64,000 nt of DNA from Gordius sp. MW1 (taxonomy: Eukaryota > Nematomorpha > Gordioida > Gordea > Gordiidae): contig OZ038533.1 in the NCBI GenBank assembly GCA_964036665.1, positions 5,788,413-5,852,412 on the forward strand, in the 5' to 3' direction. The notes under the pieces were generated by a model that saw nothing but the letters and a program-made list of their open reading frames with translations, was not told the origin of the DNA and did not search any database. Both the position numbers and the translations under genes were made by a program. Numbering within the stretch: position 1 is the stretch's first letter; every line of letters begins with the position of its first letter. Shown here in pieces: positions 47,310 to 58,605 of the stretch.

Positions 47310-48933
47310 TCAAAATGGGTATTTTAAATCGACATCCTCCCGTTTAATAACGGGTTTAATAACATGATCTTTAGAGCTGTCAAGTTCGGTCTTATGATCA
47401 CGTATAAATGCCTTGAAATTATGGGCAAATAAGAGATCCGACGTAAAGAGAATCTAATAATTTATAGAAAGATTATATATCAAAAATACATAGATATTAA
47501 TATTGATGTGGGACAACATCCCCTTTTTGCATTAAACACTATTATATTTTGAATTTTTGGATAAAAAACGACAAAAAGAAAATCAATAATGTAAACATAT
47601 AAATTTCCTAAATGTTTTGAGACGAGTCCGTCACAAATTATTTACCATATTTTCAACATAACTTTTTAATTTATTTATCTCTCCTTCCCAAAATATGTAA
47701 TTCTCCTTACCAATAAATTAGTTTATAATTTACTTTTGGCGTTATTTCTTTAAATCTTAATCAGTATTATGAAACCTCCTCACAATAAGTCCAGTTATAA
47801 ATTGCCATAAGCTTCTAGGGCAATCTACTTTATAAAGAGTCAAAATAAAATTATAAAAGCATAGAATTTGAATTTGCTCTTTTTTATTATTCTGCGCGGA
47901 AAGCAGCCTTTTAAAAGCCAAAAAATTACTTGTGCCAGTGTGTAGAGCATGGACATAGCGTAATAGAAATTAGCGTTGCCAGAATCCGAGTATATCCAAA
48001 GGTACCACACGACTGGCGCTACTATGATAGAGGCCAAAAAGAGGCAGAGGTATACCAATGTGCTCCTCATATCTACATATATAAATAATTTTTCCAGTCT
48101 ATAAAAAATATGGTAGCCCATACAATTTAATATGGCAAACTTTTGATTTTAAGATGAAACTATTAGAAAACTTAAAAGCTACGTTGAATGTTTTTCAAAT
48201 TTGCTAAACCAAAGCATATCTCTGATGTTTAAAACTCAAATAATAATGCAAACAAAAGGTTTGGTCCAATTCCAAATCTTCAAAAATATCGCGAAGTTTA
48301 TTATTCACAGTCACATTATCATAGCCTTTGCATCGATCTTGCCAAACTTGTCTTTTCGCAGTGTAACAATATGTGTGCACAGAATCTCCATTTAAGAAAA
48401 CAAAATAGCCGAAAGGATTAAATCAGAAATCTTTAGATTAGTTATGCTAAATTTGGTACTTTAATCTTCAAATCTCTTCAAGTCAGTTATTGATGTGAAG
48501 TTAGTGACAAATGAATGAAGATGAATCGCTATTCAAAAAAGAGTCAAAGCGTTTATAAAATTTAAACGAATTTGCCAAATTAATTCACGCTGTAAAACCC
48601 GGATAAAAACATAAAAAATATCTTATTTTTGTGAAATAACTATTTTTCCTTTTTATTATAAACCTTAACCCATAACTATCTATCCATTAATCAAGAATCT
48701 CTATCATTATATATATTTTTTTCTAAAAATGTAAGAAATTAGCTTTGGTAAAATGAGTTAAAACAAGAAAGAAATGAAGGAAATTATAGCAAAAATATTA
48801 AAACTTACAAGGGAACAGGGTATACCAGGCGGGCACTAAGCTTAAAGCCAATCCCATATCTCCCAAACTAGGGTAGGGGTCGAATGCGAATAGCAGCAAT
48901 AACGATATGTAAAACAAGAAGAAAGGATCCGAC
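47310..48933 (-). CDS. PIGU: PIG-U (GPI transamidase subunit), last three exons
   Basis: PIG-U is a multi-pass ER membrane subunit of the GPI transamidase, which attaches GPI anchors to proteins. Exons (minus): 48809-48933, 47930-48072, 47310-47453, with GT-AG junctions and matching phases. The product reads FAFDPYPSLGDMGLALSL, VPAWYTLFPYMRSTLVYL, then APVVWYLWIYSDSGNANFY (family 'LWHLWIYAGSANSNFFYA') and YTLAQILFTSDLLFAHNF (family 'GQILLISDYFYAFLRR'). It ends in a charged tail, REDVDLKYPF. Three to four hydrophobic segments are visible. The family has about 435 residues; only the last roughly 137 are here. No N-terminal exon was recognised up to 64000, so either a TE-filled intron separates them or the gene is truncated. 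It converges on the ZP gene with about 210 bp between stop codons. Confidence 0.88.
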
Positions 48934-49371
48934 CTTTAAATCACATTTTAAAATCACAACAGAGTATTATTTTAAATATTGAATTTAATACAAAATTAAC
49001 ATTATAAATATTTGATACGTTTTAAAAAAAGATTAATTAAAATATGGAACAAAGCTAAGTGTTTTTAAACAAATTTACAAGTGTTACTGTCATTCTGTAT
49101 ATCAAACAAATATTTTATTTTGAAAATTTTTTGATACCTTCCATGTTAAAATACTGAAATCGGACACTATTTGTCGCATCTTAGCGCCACACCTTAAAAA
49201 ACCACCTTCATCAGTCTCCGAAGATTAAAATTAGTAAGATAATTTTGTTAATTTATAATTTACTAATAATGCGTGCATGATAAAGTTTAAACAATTTCAT
49301 AAATATATATTAAAACAAAATAAGATTAGGGGTCAGTTAACACGTGTTGTTCAATCAGAAATAAGTTCACT

Positions 49372-49480
49372 CATGCCCCCCCCCCCTAAATGACAAAAAA
49401 AAATTTCAATACAAAAACCGTAAAAAAAAAAATTTGTTTTGCCCCCCCCCCTCCCAATCCAAAACCTGGCTACGCCCATG
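49372..49480. mobile_element. 109-bp hAT-type MITE upstream of the visible PIG-U exons
   Basis: The left end is CATGCCCCCCC and the right end is CTGGCTACGCCCATG. A perfect 8-bp duplication AGTTCACT lies at 49364-49371 and 49481-49488. The left terminal repeat has lost its 'GGCGTAGCC' part, so it is probably immobile. Confidence 0.85.
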
Positions 49481-49590
49481 AGTTCACTGATAGAAGTTAA
49501 TTGTATTAGATAATAATTAAGTTTCTTAAAATTAAATTTTTTTTGCACATTTACGCAAAAGTCTTATTGTAAACTAAGAATTAATTTCAG

Positions 49591-49721
49591 TTTGAAAGAA
49601 GGGTCTTCACCTGTACTTAATGGCCAAAGGAATGGCGTATATGAAGCAGGGAACCCGGAAAATCCACACGAAGAAGGAGTGAAAATGGGGAAAGGATTCT
49701 GCAAACGTGTACCAAGACATA
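49591..49721 (+). CDS. Orphan exon-like segment
   Basis: A good acceptor (ttaatttcag, ending about 49590) opens a plus-strand frame. The frame reads LKEGSSPVLNGQRNGVYEAG then NPENPHEEGVKMGKGF and CKRVPRHTQ, before a CAG-GT donor-like site near 49722. The base composition is unlike the flanks. I do not recognise the protein, and no neighbouring exon was found. It could be a relic of a captured gene. Confidence 0.3.
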
Positions 49722-49949
49722 CCCAGGTTGGGTGTATAATCCGTAACGTAAAATCTGTATTAAAAAAATGTGCAAAAAACTTTATAAAAATTCTTTTTAC
49801 TGTCTAACAACCCCTTCTCAAATGTGCAGTCAGAAGATCGATCCCGCCAGGTATTTGGCCAGTTAATATTTGTTAAAAATAGTTATTTAGCACCCCTAGG
49901 GTCTAGTTAAGAAGAGCGTTGAAATTTTTTAGAAAAATAAAGCACATTA

Positions 49950-50897
49950 GAAGTTAGGGGTCACCTAAAAGTGACAATAAAAACACCACAAATACAACAT
50001 TTAAATTTTTCTATAAATCAATTACAATAAAATTAATTATGAGTCATGTTAATTAGTCCTGCATATTAAATGAAATCCGGCATTACAGTAAGAACAATAA
50101 AGGTGAGTGTCCTCCTGACAAACTTTACAGCGCCTGGGGTAAACAGGCGTCTTTTTAATGTTTCCAGATATTCGGTATATAACTTGTTAAAGAAGAGTAA
50201 ACAATTTATTTGGGTTGAACACCATATTGAAATAAGAACTACTAATGATCTTATAGAGTTCCATAATGAAATATACTCATTATGTGAATTGTATATTTGC
50301 CACGCATTTTGACACGCCGCGTCTATGCCAATTGCAATCAAAGGAAAATACCATTATTTACGCAGTAAGAAATCCTCGTAGAATGAATATTTTGGTCAAA
50401 TCTATCCACCTAACATATAAATCTATCGTACATTTGAACCATTTCTCGACTTTAACTTATAGCCTGAACCTATTATGCCTATTTTTCTTATACATAGTTT
50501 CCATGACAATTGGATAACATGCTGACTACACTGTTGTCATTCCATTGTATTGCTACTAAATTTGAAGTAATCTTTTTCTTAAAATATCCACGTTCCTTTT
50601 TTCAAAAACTTTAGGATCCCTTAGCGGACATTTTATTCAATTTTTCGGTCTGTTCCTATCGCGTCAACATTGATTTTTTAGAGTGCATTTAACAATTTGT
50701 GGTCGTGAAGTAATTATCAAAATATATATTACAAGGAGAATATTTCTCTAGTAATTTATCAAGAAGGTTCATTATGACAGCTCTCCCTGTACCAAGTGTT
50801 TTTTGGTAGGGTAAACCAAAATTTATAACCAAAGCGCATTGCATTGGCTTTCTTTTTATAAATTGTTTGGTGGTATAATGTCCATAATAGGGGACGA
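49950..50897 (-). mobile_element. piggyBac transposase relic A, C-terminal part
   Basis: Minus-strand pieces in broken frames are IVPYYGHYTTKQFIKRKP, then VIMNLLDKLLEKYSPCNIYF and DNYFTT (a catalytic-Asp block). The 'GIDAACQNAWQIYNSHNEY' block near 50300 comes next, followed by a C-terminal zinc-binding segment (RCKVCQEDTHLYCSYC) near 50080-50140. The set and order are those of PGBD3-like piggyBac transposases. Near its far end lies a 16-bp palindrome, GTCACCTAAAAGTGAC (49962-49977), also found at 55998. The rest of the gene lies beyond a 4.1-kb hAT insertion, at 54988-55460. Confidence 0.85.
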
Positions 50898-51795
50898 TAG
50901 AGATGACACAAGGGAGAATATTCCAGGTAAAATTCCCGTTTTCCAGGAACATTCCTATGGGAAAAATGAATTTTTCTTATGATAATTTTTCATAAAAAAA
51001 TTAATGTTATAATATAAATTTAAGAAATATTTTATTTGTTAACTGATTTTAATTAAGTAGAATTATTATAATTTTACTTTGAAACTATTTTATATTAAAA
51101 CACTTAATTCAAGTAAAATATAAAGAAATTTAAGCTAAATTTAGCAATTTAACTTTGAAATTTGAGTTGCCATGTTTGTATTCAGGGTAGTTACACATAG
51201 TTGTAATTTAAATAAGCATTTAGTTAAATTTGTTTGACTTTAAAGTTGATTTGGCACCATATTTTTTAATTTTAATTCACACACACACTCACAATTAATA
51301 TAAACATTTCAATTTAAACTCTGTATTCAGATAAGATTACACTTATTTGTAAATAAAATGTTAAGTCAAATCAATTTGCTTGAGATTTGATTACCCTTTT
51401 TCTTAAATCAATTTATAAACTTTTTTATTAAGGTAAAAATTTTGTCTACTTATTTGTATGTATATAAAAATTGATAATGATAATTAGAACTTATTAAAAA
51501 GATTTTTAAACAAGAAAACCATCTGATGTATTTGGAATTATTTTTGTAAACATACATCCTCCAATAAATAGGGGTTTATTAATATCTGCAATTCTTGCAA
51601 TCTTAAATATAACATCCCTAATTCAAAGATTTCCCATATCCATTAATTTTGAATGTCTACCCATATCCATAAATTTCCAGAGTATGTGAGGGAAAAAATG
51701 CTTACAATTAGAAGTTGTTTCAATTTCCCCGCAATCATCTCCAATTTCTGCGGTGTTAGAAGACAAAGACCCCACTGAAAAACACCTGTATTAAC

Positions 51796-52924
51796 TAGAG
51801 ACCTGCACGGGCAGCCCGAGGCCCGGCCCGGAAAATCCCGGGCGGGCCCGGGCCTTAAATTTTTAGGCTTTAAAATTCCGGGCCGGGCCGGGCCTAATTT
51901 ATAAATTATAGGCCCGGCCCGGAATTATTTAGAAGAGTCTAAGTAGTCTTTTATTCTGTTTAAAACAATCTTTAATATTTCAAAAAATTAATTACAAGTT
52001 ATTGAATCTGAAAACACTCATTTATTCATTTCGCGCTTATTCTAATATAAAAACAATTAAGTATGGAACAAAAAAAATCTACTGCTAATAGCTGAAAATA
52101 TTCAGAAAGAATTTTATAAAGTGAAAGAAAATCTTAGAGAAAAGAGTGAAGTATGGAAAAGATTATAAGAAAATAAATTTTGTTTTTTGTAAGATTTGCA
52201 GGAATGTGTTATCCTATAATTCCTGCTCATTAGGCAATATTTATGTTAGTTTTGATAATGCTTAATATGGAACACCCATCTCCAAAAACATAAATGCTGT
52301 AAAGAAGTCCAGGAAAATAAAAATTGGACAATTACCTATGCAAGCCACTTTTAACAAAACTTACAAATCCTGCAAAAATCAAAAAAGATCTCATATCCTC
52401 AATAGCCCAATTTTTTAGAAGGGATATGGCATGAAACATCTTCTATGAAGAAAGAGGTAGAGGAAAATGAAGTTGACACCAACACAAAGTTAAAGATCGA
52501 CGAGAAAAAAAAATTATCGGATTGGTCGAAAGACCACAGTGGTCACTTCCAGCGCTTAGCCCTCTTGTTTGTAAGATTTTTTCGAGACCTGATTTGGCCT
52601 CGAGTGAAAGGTGTTTTTCGTCAGCTGGCCGCATTTATGAAGAGCGGAAAACAAATCTAAAACACGGAAATTTTTGATGCCTGTGCTTTTTGCATCAAAA
52701 TAGTTTTATTATCAATTTATAATTTTTTTTATGTGCGTTTTATTATTTAATGAAAAATTTTACCAAAATTAAATTTGATTAAGTTTCTGCAATTACTAAA
52801 ATTCCGGGCCCGGGCCGGGCTCGGGCCTTGTTTTGCTAAAATACGGACCCAGGCCGGGCCTATTTTCTCATTTTAATTCCGGGCCCGGGCCGGGCCTTAA
52901 AAAAATTGATTTTGCAGGTCTCTA
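51796..52924 (+). mobile_element. GC-rich-ended hAT element with BED finger and hATC relics
   Basis: 1,129 bp, ends TAGAGACCTGCA and TGCAGGTCTCTA. The 8-bp flanks GTATTAAC (51788-51795) and GTGTTAAC (52925-52932) differ at one base. Subterminal regions are dense in CGGGCC/GGCCCG repeats. Inside, 52140-52235 reads EKSEVWKR...NFVFCKICRNVLSYNS, a BED zinc finger. At 52598-52680 the frame gives SSERCFSSAGRIYEERKTNL and then NF, stop, CLCFLHQN, the hAT C-terminal signature. The catalytic middle is deleted, so it is an internally deleted non-autonomous copy. It sits inside the N-terminal coding part of the older hAT element. Confidence 0.88.
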
Positions 52925-53308
52925 GTGTTAACATCAAATTTATTCACTTCAAAAAAAACCACATCAAATATTAATCTGTACTTTGATAGCATGACTCAGC
53001 ACATTAAATGAAAAGCTTGCGCTGGCTATCTATATGTCTAAAGGTCCCTTTAATATATCTGAAAATTTATATTGAAAGGACTTTTTTAAATCTAAAAAAC
53101 CTTACAAAGTTCAACCTAGAAAGGTTATAGGAGGTCCTTCGCTAAATGATCACTTTGACAAGATGAAAACAATTATAGATGAAAAATTCAAATGAGGCTC
53201 TAATTTTACGTTGGTCAGCGATGTTTGTACCAATATTAAAGGAAAATCTATTATGAATTTCTTTATAATGTCATCAAAACCCATTTTTCTAAAATCTATA
53301 AATACAAA

Positions 53309-53649
53309 CATAGATTAGTCAGACTGCTCATCAACGGACAAAATGTGTACCCTTTTTTCCACCATTTTAAAGCTTCTAAAATAAATATCATTTACACAAT
53401 ACATAAAAATTAAAAATGTAAAAACTGTGATGAAAGTCTGTTTGATAATATAGCGCCATCTACATATTGTATAATATTAATTAATTGACGTTCGTTAAAA
53501 TTTATAAACTAGTGAGGAAGGTAAATTGACTGTTATACCACAAAATGACATGGTTGAAATACACCAGTTGTTGTCTTCAAAATGGAGGAAAATTTGACAC
53601 ACAATTTACAATATGGAACCTATAGCATGAGCAGTCTATGTAGTCTATG
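53309..53649. mobile_element. P-like MITE subfamily B inside the hAT transposase
   Basis: 341 bp. The left end is CATAGATTAGTCAGACTGC, the right end GCAGTCTATGTAGTCTATG. The flanks AATACAAA and GATACAGG match at 5 of 8 positions, consistent with an old duplication. The hAT protein reads into it as KPIFLKSINT and resumes after it as DTGSNAHNG, so the insertion point is clear. An inward ATG frame in the right arm, MSFCGITVNLPSS, is the position equivalent of the THAP start in subfamily A. Confidence 0.8.
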
Positions 53650-54987
53650 GATACAGGGTCGAATGCCCACAATGGCGTGAGTATATCTCTAGTGTACTTC
53701 CCAAAGTGATGCAGGAAATTGGAACTCAAAAGTTCCTTGCAATACATTGCAAAAAATAGGAAGACCTGAAGAAATAGTTAATTCTCAACTCCCTTTTATT
53801 GAGTGCTTTGGCTGTGCAGCACACGGGCTTAATCTATTAATTAAAAATATTTGCAATAATGTTGCCACTATTCAAACTATAACGGCAAAAGTTAAGCAAA
53901 TTTTTTATATTGTCTTCAACTTTCAAAGAGAAACAGACTAAAAACCAATCAATAATCTTAAAAATCCCCTATCCAACAAGATGGGGTGGTATTGTAATAA
54001 TGCTCGTTTTTAAATAAACAAAGATATTCTTTAAGAATTAGCTTTCATGGATAAATATAGCGATCGCAGCAAACGTTTTAATTTGATTGACTATGATGTC
54101 TTTCGGGGGAAAATTAGAAAATTGACGCTTTTTTAAATGTCATTTTGACGAAAATAACTCTTATAGAAAATGAGAGTTACTTGTCCCAAAGCTTTTTAAA
54201 GCATAAAAGCCCATTTTACTGAAATTTCTAGCAGGGAATTCAGCCAACAATACAGTTTAAATTAAAAATTCGTTAGCAAAAGAAAAACGTTTTTCTGTAA
54301 GAACTTTCACATGGCGGCAAATTTGCTTTATCACGGTATTGTGGACGTCATCTCACGACTAAAGAAATTGGCGAAGCCGTTCAAGCTATTAAAATTATCT
54401 CTCAAGGCGTAGATCTAAATATAGGCAAAGTTATTGCCAATTTGACAGAGTTTTGCGCAAAAGACGGGTTATTTGCCGAAAGCTGCATATGGGATAGTGC
54501 AGGCTATAATTCATACTTGATGCGGTGAAAAGTGCACGAATCAACCCTTGTCAGAAGTGGCGGTAAATTTCTTTCTAAATCCTGCCACTGAAAGAATTAA
54601 GTCTACGCTTGGAACTGTTCATTCAAAATCACGAAATCGGAAGAAGAATTACAAGGTCAAAAAACTAGTTATACGATACTGTCAGTTTTAATGCATACGA
54701 TCTCACTAACTTTTTCTGATGAATCAATTTTATCGCTTAATGACGATAGTCAAAGTTCAGATATCGACAACTTTTAACTTTTATTGTAATGTTAATTTGA
54801 AATAAAAATATTGTATATTACTGGACATAAAAACTTAATTAGCATTTCGTTTTATATAGTGTGTAAATTTTTTATTTTGTCTTAAACACTATATTAATTA
54901 AATTTTTTATTTTTCCTATTAATCCCTAAATTATCGTTCCGGGGAATATTCCCTCAATTAAAATTCCCAGAAAAATACCCATCTCTA

Positions 54988-55460
54988 GGGGATGATGGTT
55001 TAGCCCATTGAAATATCTGATGCTTTTACATATTTGAAATTTTTCTTATAACGTATATTTAAAAGATTAAAAAACTTAGGCACTTTGGCAAATTTGTAAG
55101 TGTAGTTTAACTTCAAATTGTCGCCTAAATGTAAGTATTTAGTTAGCTTCTGAAACCTACTATGGAGCTTTTCATATGAGACGATCTGATTGTAGTATTT
55201 AGATTGCAGTTCCCAAAATATTTTAAAATCTTTCGGTTAGATATCTTGTTAGAAATAAGCAATACTACACTCATCCTATTCAATATTAAGATGGCTGGAA
55301 TTTAAAATTGGAATATAACAAAAAGTGTCACAATTTAAATTTGCTCAGAATAATCTTCTAGGGTTGGTGACGGCTGTACTATCACCTTCGTTATGACGAA
55401 ATGAAACAAATCTTTTTTCATCATCCTGCCTATTCAAATTAACTTGAAAGAATAGACCCC
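54988..55460 (-). mobile_element. piggyBac transposase relic A, N-terminal part
   Basis: It continues the relic across the hAT insertion. On the minus strand: ELQSKYYNQIVSYEKLHSRF, then QKLTKYLHLGDNLKLNYTYK, FAKVPK and SDISMG, stop, TIIP, ending exactly at the hAT target site. Each block matches the plus-strand copy at 56700-56940 (DLQSDCYNQMVSNGMRRNRF; FAKVRELSLKYAIS). Confidence 0.8.
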
Positions 55461-55467
55461 TTCAAGA

Positions 55468-55740
55468 GCGGTGGGAAAACCCGGGGTTTCATATTCCTAA
55501 GCCTGAGGTTTGGAGTTAAGGTTATTTAAAAGCTCGGGGTTTTAAAATACCCTAATTCAAAACCTTTTAGGTCAACCTTGGATTTTGTATCCACCTAAGG
55601 GTCTCCCTAAAATCCCACCTTAAAATTTTGGGCTAGATTCAAACTCTAGCCCAAAATTGTAGGTCGGAATGAATCTCAAACCCCATTTTTAAGGTTGGGT
55701 AAGGTCATTATGGGGTTTGCAAACATATGGTATTGTGACA
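55468..55740. repeat. GGGTTT-rich repeat with a hairpin
   Basis: It contains repeated 'ggggttt', 'cggggtttt' and 'ggttaagg'-like words and a clear hairpin: ATTTTGGGCTAGA at about 55623 is mirrored by TCTAGCCCAAAAT ending near 55660. It interrupts the 5' part of piggyBac relic A. Its class is unknown. Confidence 0.5.
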
Positions 55741-57895
55741 GAAGTAAAGTCGCTAAGCCTTTTTTTAGTTTTGTCCAATTAGCTCATGCTTATATCCTCC
55801 GGATCTATCATTGTTAAAATATTCTATTCCAAAGTTCACGATTTTTTCAACCCTCTCAAATTATTCAATTTTATGGAAAAAATATAAGTTATAAATATTT
55901 TTTGCATGTTTTGAAAGAGTAATTTCTGCCTTTTCTTTTGATATAAATTAATTTTAATGATTATTTTTTTATCCTAGCTTTTTTTAACTTATAAAATGTC
56001 ACCTAAAAGTGACATTGGGAAAGGTATTTTTCGACTTTAAGTTATTCAAGTATTTATTAACCTTGCCTGTTAACACCTAAACTATTAAAAATTAATTTAG
56101 GCTTGTGTAAGCCATCTTATTTTGAATATTTCTCATCTACTCTTGATCTTTAAATCCACAGAGACAAAAAATTTTGTAAGAAAGGTTTAATTTTGTACTT
56201 GAAATATATGGGTTTCAATAAACTTTTTATTAATTTTTAAACAATTTGATCGTACTGCTTCTAGGACATTGAATGATCTGCTGGAAGAATTAGAATGCCC
56301 TTAGATATAGAAGAAGTTATTATTTATCCTCCAAGTGAGGAAGGTGACACGGATCAGGAAAGTCCGATCCGGAGCATCTATCGAAATCAATGATTACCTC
56401 TTGTATAGAGATAATTCGTTCATCCGATTTAAAAAGTTCATCTTTCCAAGGTGATTTGAGCTGGCAGGACGATGAAAATTATTTATTCCGTGTGGTCGGA
56501 AAGAAGATGATACTAAAGGCGTCGATTTAATTAATCTACCCACCCCGGGAGATTATTTTGAACAATTTTTTTCGGATGTTGTGAGACTTTTGGTTGATAG
56601 GACTAATTTATATGGCAGTCATCATAAGAATAATTTAAACTTTAAAAAGGATTGTAAAATCTTCATTGCTATATTACTTCTCACAGGATTCCCAACCCCA
56701 AAGAATGTAAAATGTTTTGGGATTTGCAATCTGATTGTTACAATCAAATGGTCTCTAACGGAATGCGCCGTAATAGATTTCAAGAGATAACAAAATGCTT
56801 ACATGTTTACAATTTGAAGTTGGACTTAAAGGACAAATTTGCCAAAGTGCGAGAGTTATCTCTTAAATATGCAATTTCAAACATATTTCAAATATAAGAC
56901 ATCAAACATTTCAATGGACGAAAACATCGTCCCCTATTATAAACACCATACCACCAAGCAGTTTATAAAAGGAAAGCCACTGCGGTTTGGATTTAAATAA
57001 TGGTCAGCGGCAACAAGGTCTGGGTACCTTACGGCTTTTGATGTTTATCAGGGTGCATCGTGTATTTTACCACATCGAGAAATTCTGGGTTTGGGGGGAG
57101 CTGTCATAATGGACCTCCTTGATAAATTGCCGGCAAAATATTTTCCATATAATATCTATTTTGATAATTATCTCACAAGCACAAAATTATTAAATGCACT
57201 CTCAAAAATGAAAGTTGGCGTAACAGAAACAGTCCGTACGAACCGAATAACATGTCCACTAAGTGACCCTAAACTTAAAAAAAAGAACGATGTTATTTTG
57301 AGAAAAAAGTTGCATCAAATTTATTAGCAATACAATGTAATTACAATTGTGTAGTCGAGATGTTATCTAATTGTCATGGAACCCAGCCTATAAAAGAAAT
57401 AGGCAGAATAGGTTCAAGCAATTAAGTGAAGTCGAGAATACGGGTTGATGTCCGTTTATGGTGCAAATGTACAATTATATGGGTGGGGTGGATAGATTTG
57501 ACCAAAATATCCATTCTACGAGGATTTCTTACAGGGAAAAAAATGGTATTTCCCTTTGATTGCATTTGGCATAGACGCGGGGGCATGGCAAATATACAAT
57601 TTAAACAATGAATATATTTCATTATGCACATTTAGAATGTCAATAGAGGTGTCATATTTCAAAAAATATGGTACTCAGCCAAAAAGAAGTGTTTATTCTA
57701 CTTTAACAAGATATAAACCGAATATCTCTAAACATCAAAAAGAAGCCTGTTTACAGAGGCGCTGTAAAGTTTGTAAGAAGGCCACTCGTCCCCTCGAGTG
57801 CATTATTTTTCAAAAAAATTTGACCGGCCAAAAATTAGTGATACCTGGCGGGTTAATCCAATGTAAAGAATTTAATTTTTCAGTGGAGTAACTAT
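55741..57895 (+). mobile_element. piggyBac transposase relic B
   Basis: A second, head-to-head copy of the same family. 55741-56270 is non-coding and holds the palindrome GTCACCTAAAAGTGAC at 55998-56013. Coding blocks are LPTPGDYFEQFFSDVVRLLV and a KKDCKIFIAILLLTGF block (56540-56690), then DLQSDCYNQMVSNGMRRNRF, SNISMDENIVP (shifted, 56905-56935) and GGAVIMDLLDKLPAKYFPYN followed by IYFDNYLTSTKLLNALSKM (57091-57200). VTETVRTNRITCPLSDPKLK comes next, then MGWVDRFDQNI near 57480 and the GIDAGAWQIYNLNNEYISLC block. The C-terminal cysteine cluster QRRCKVCKKATRPLEC is near 57750. Several stops and frameshifts kill it, but it is better preserved than copy A. Confidence 0.88.
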
Positions 57896-58299
57896 ATATT
57901 CGTTACAAATTACGATAGAATATATAATAGCATTAGACGAGATTGATTGCCAGACCATAAAAATTATTGTTTGTCATTACAAAAACTCAGCAATTAAAGG
58001 CTTTTTCAATAAATTCATATGTAAATTTTAATTTAAACCTAGCGAAAGCTAGCAATTAGCTGATACGTCCTCCTCGTAAACAAAATGAAGAAGTGAATTC
58101 AATTAGTGGGGATTAGAATATTATAAAGTTAAAATCTTTTAACATTTTTTCTCTAAAGCTTGACCCAGAATCTACCCAAAAAATTATAAAATCTCAATAA
58201 AGACGCAATCCAAAGTAAAATTTACACAAATCGTTCATAATCCAAAGCAGTTATAATTGAAAACACTTTTTCTTATGTAATAACATTCAAATTTTACAG
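57896..58299. other. AT-rich spacer
   Basis: No gene or recognisable repeat end. The right edge is an acceptor-like tract (aaattttacag) before the next segment. Confidence 0.35.
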
Positions 58300-58399
58300 C
58301 TTAATATTATTTCAAACTCGCCCCAAAGAAATTGATGAAATTTTAACCCGATCCGAGCAAACACTTTATGGAGAGTATCATGAGATTAGTATCAGATAA
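58300..58399 (+). CDS. Orphan terminal-exon-like segment
   Basis: After a good acceptor (attcaaattttacag) one plus-strand frame reads LILFQTRPKEIDEILTRSEQ then TLYGEYHEISIR and a stop at about 58397. Composition is protein-like. No partner exon or family was recognised. Confidence 0.3.
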
Positions 58400-58420
58400 G
58401 CTTTATACATTACTTGTCAA

Positions 58421-58605
58421 CTAAACAATTGCCGAGGTAATTCCAGGAACCAGTCCCATATATACTACCACCCAAATGAAAGCACAAAACGAACAAAAAT
58501 CCTGTAAATGATAGGGTTATAAGGGCGAGCAAAATAAGCGTAGCCTTGGCACTTTCTGAGTGGAAAACCCGCTGACCTGCTACTTGCACCTCTCCCCACA
58601 CCTGT
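58421..58605 (-). CDS. Orphan exon with a membrane helix
   Basis: Acceptor aaacaacag ends at about 58606 (minus strand). The frame VWGEVQVAGQRVFHSESAKA leads into a hydrophobic helix (TLILLALITLSFTGFLFVLC) and FHLGG, followed by a donor-like GTAGTA at about 58471-58466. The open frame runs on to a stop at 58410. It clearly looks like an internal exon of a membrane protein. It does not resemble any part of PIG-U that I know, although it is on the same strand upstream of it. Family unknown. Confidence 0.4.

Larger units (their letters stand above)
50898..54987 (+). mobile_element. 4.1-kb hAT element (DUF659/hATC type) inserted in piggyBac A
   Basis: The terminal repeats start TAGAGATG on both sides, with GAATATTCC and AAATTCCC motifs just inside. 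The flanks GGGGACGA (50890-50897) and GGGGATGA (54988-54995) form an 8-bp duplication that splits the piggyBac motif 'MDExIxPYY'. The plus-strand transposase is decayed but readable in pieces. NEKLALAIYMSKGPFNISEN (about 52990-53060) is followed by FTLVSDVCTNIKGKSIMNFF (about 53205-53265) and the FIECFGCAAHGLNLLIKN block (53795-53850). Later blocks are RWGGIV near 53980, a CGRHLTTKEIGEAVQAIKII and FCAKDGLFAESCIWDSAGY block (54340-54510), and LSEVAVNFFLNPATERIKST with HSKSRNR (54550-54640), the hATC dimerisation end. Two younger elements sit inside it (51796-52924 and 53309-53649). Confidence 0.85.

Noticed and set aside
49142-49226. Minus-strand frame with DEGGFLRCGAKMRQIVSDF
   Set aside because: Protein-like texture and a possible donor, but no acceptable acceptor. 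It does not fit PIG-U and its phase would not join the next exon.
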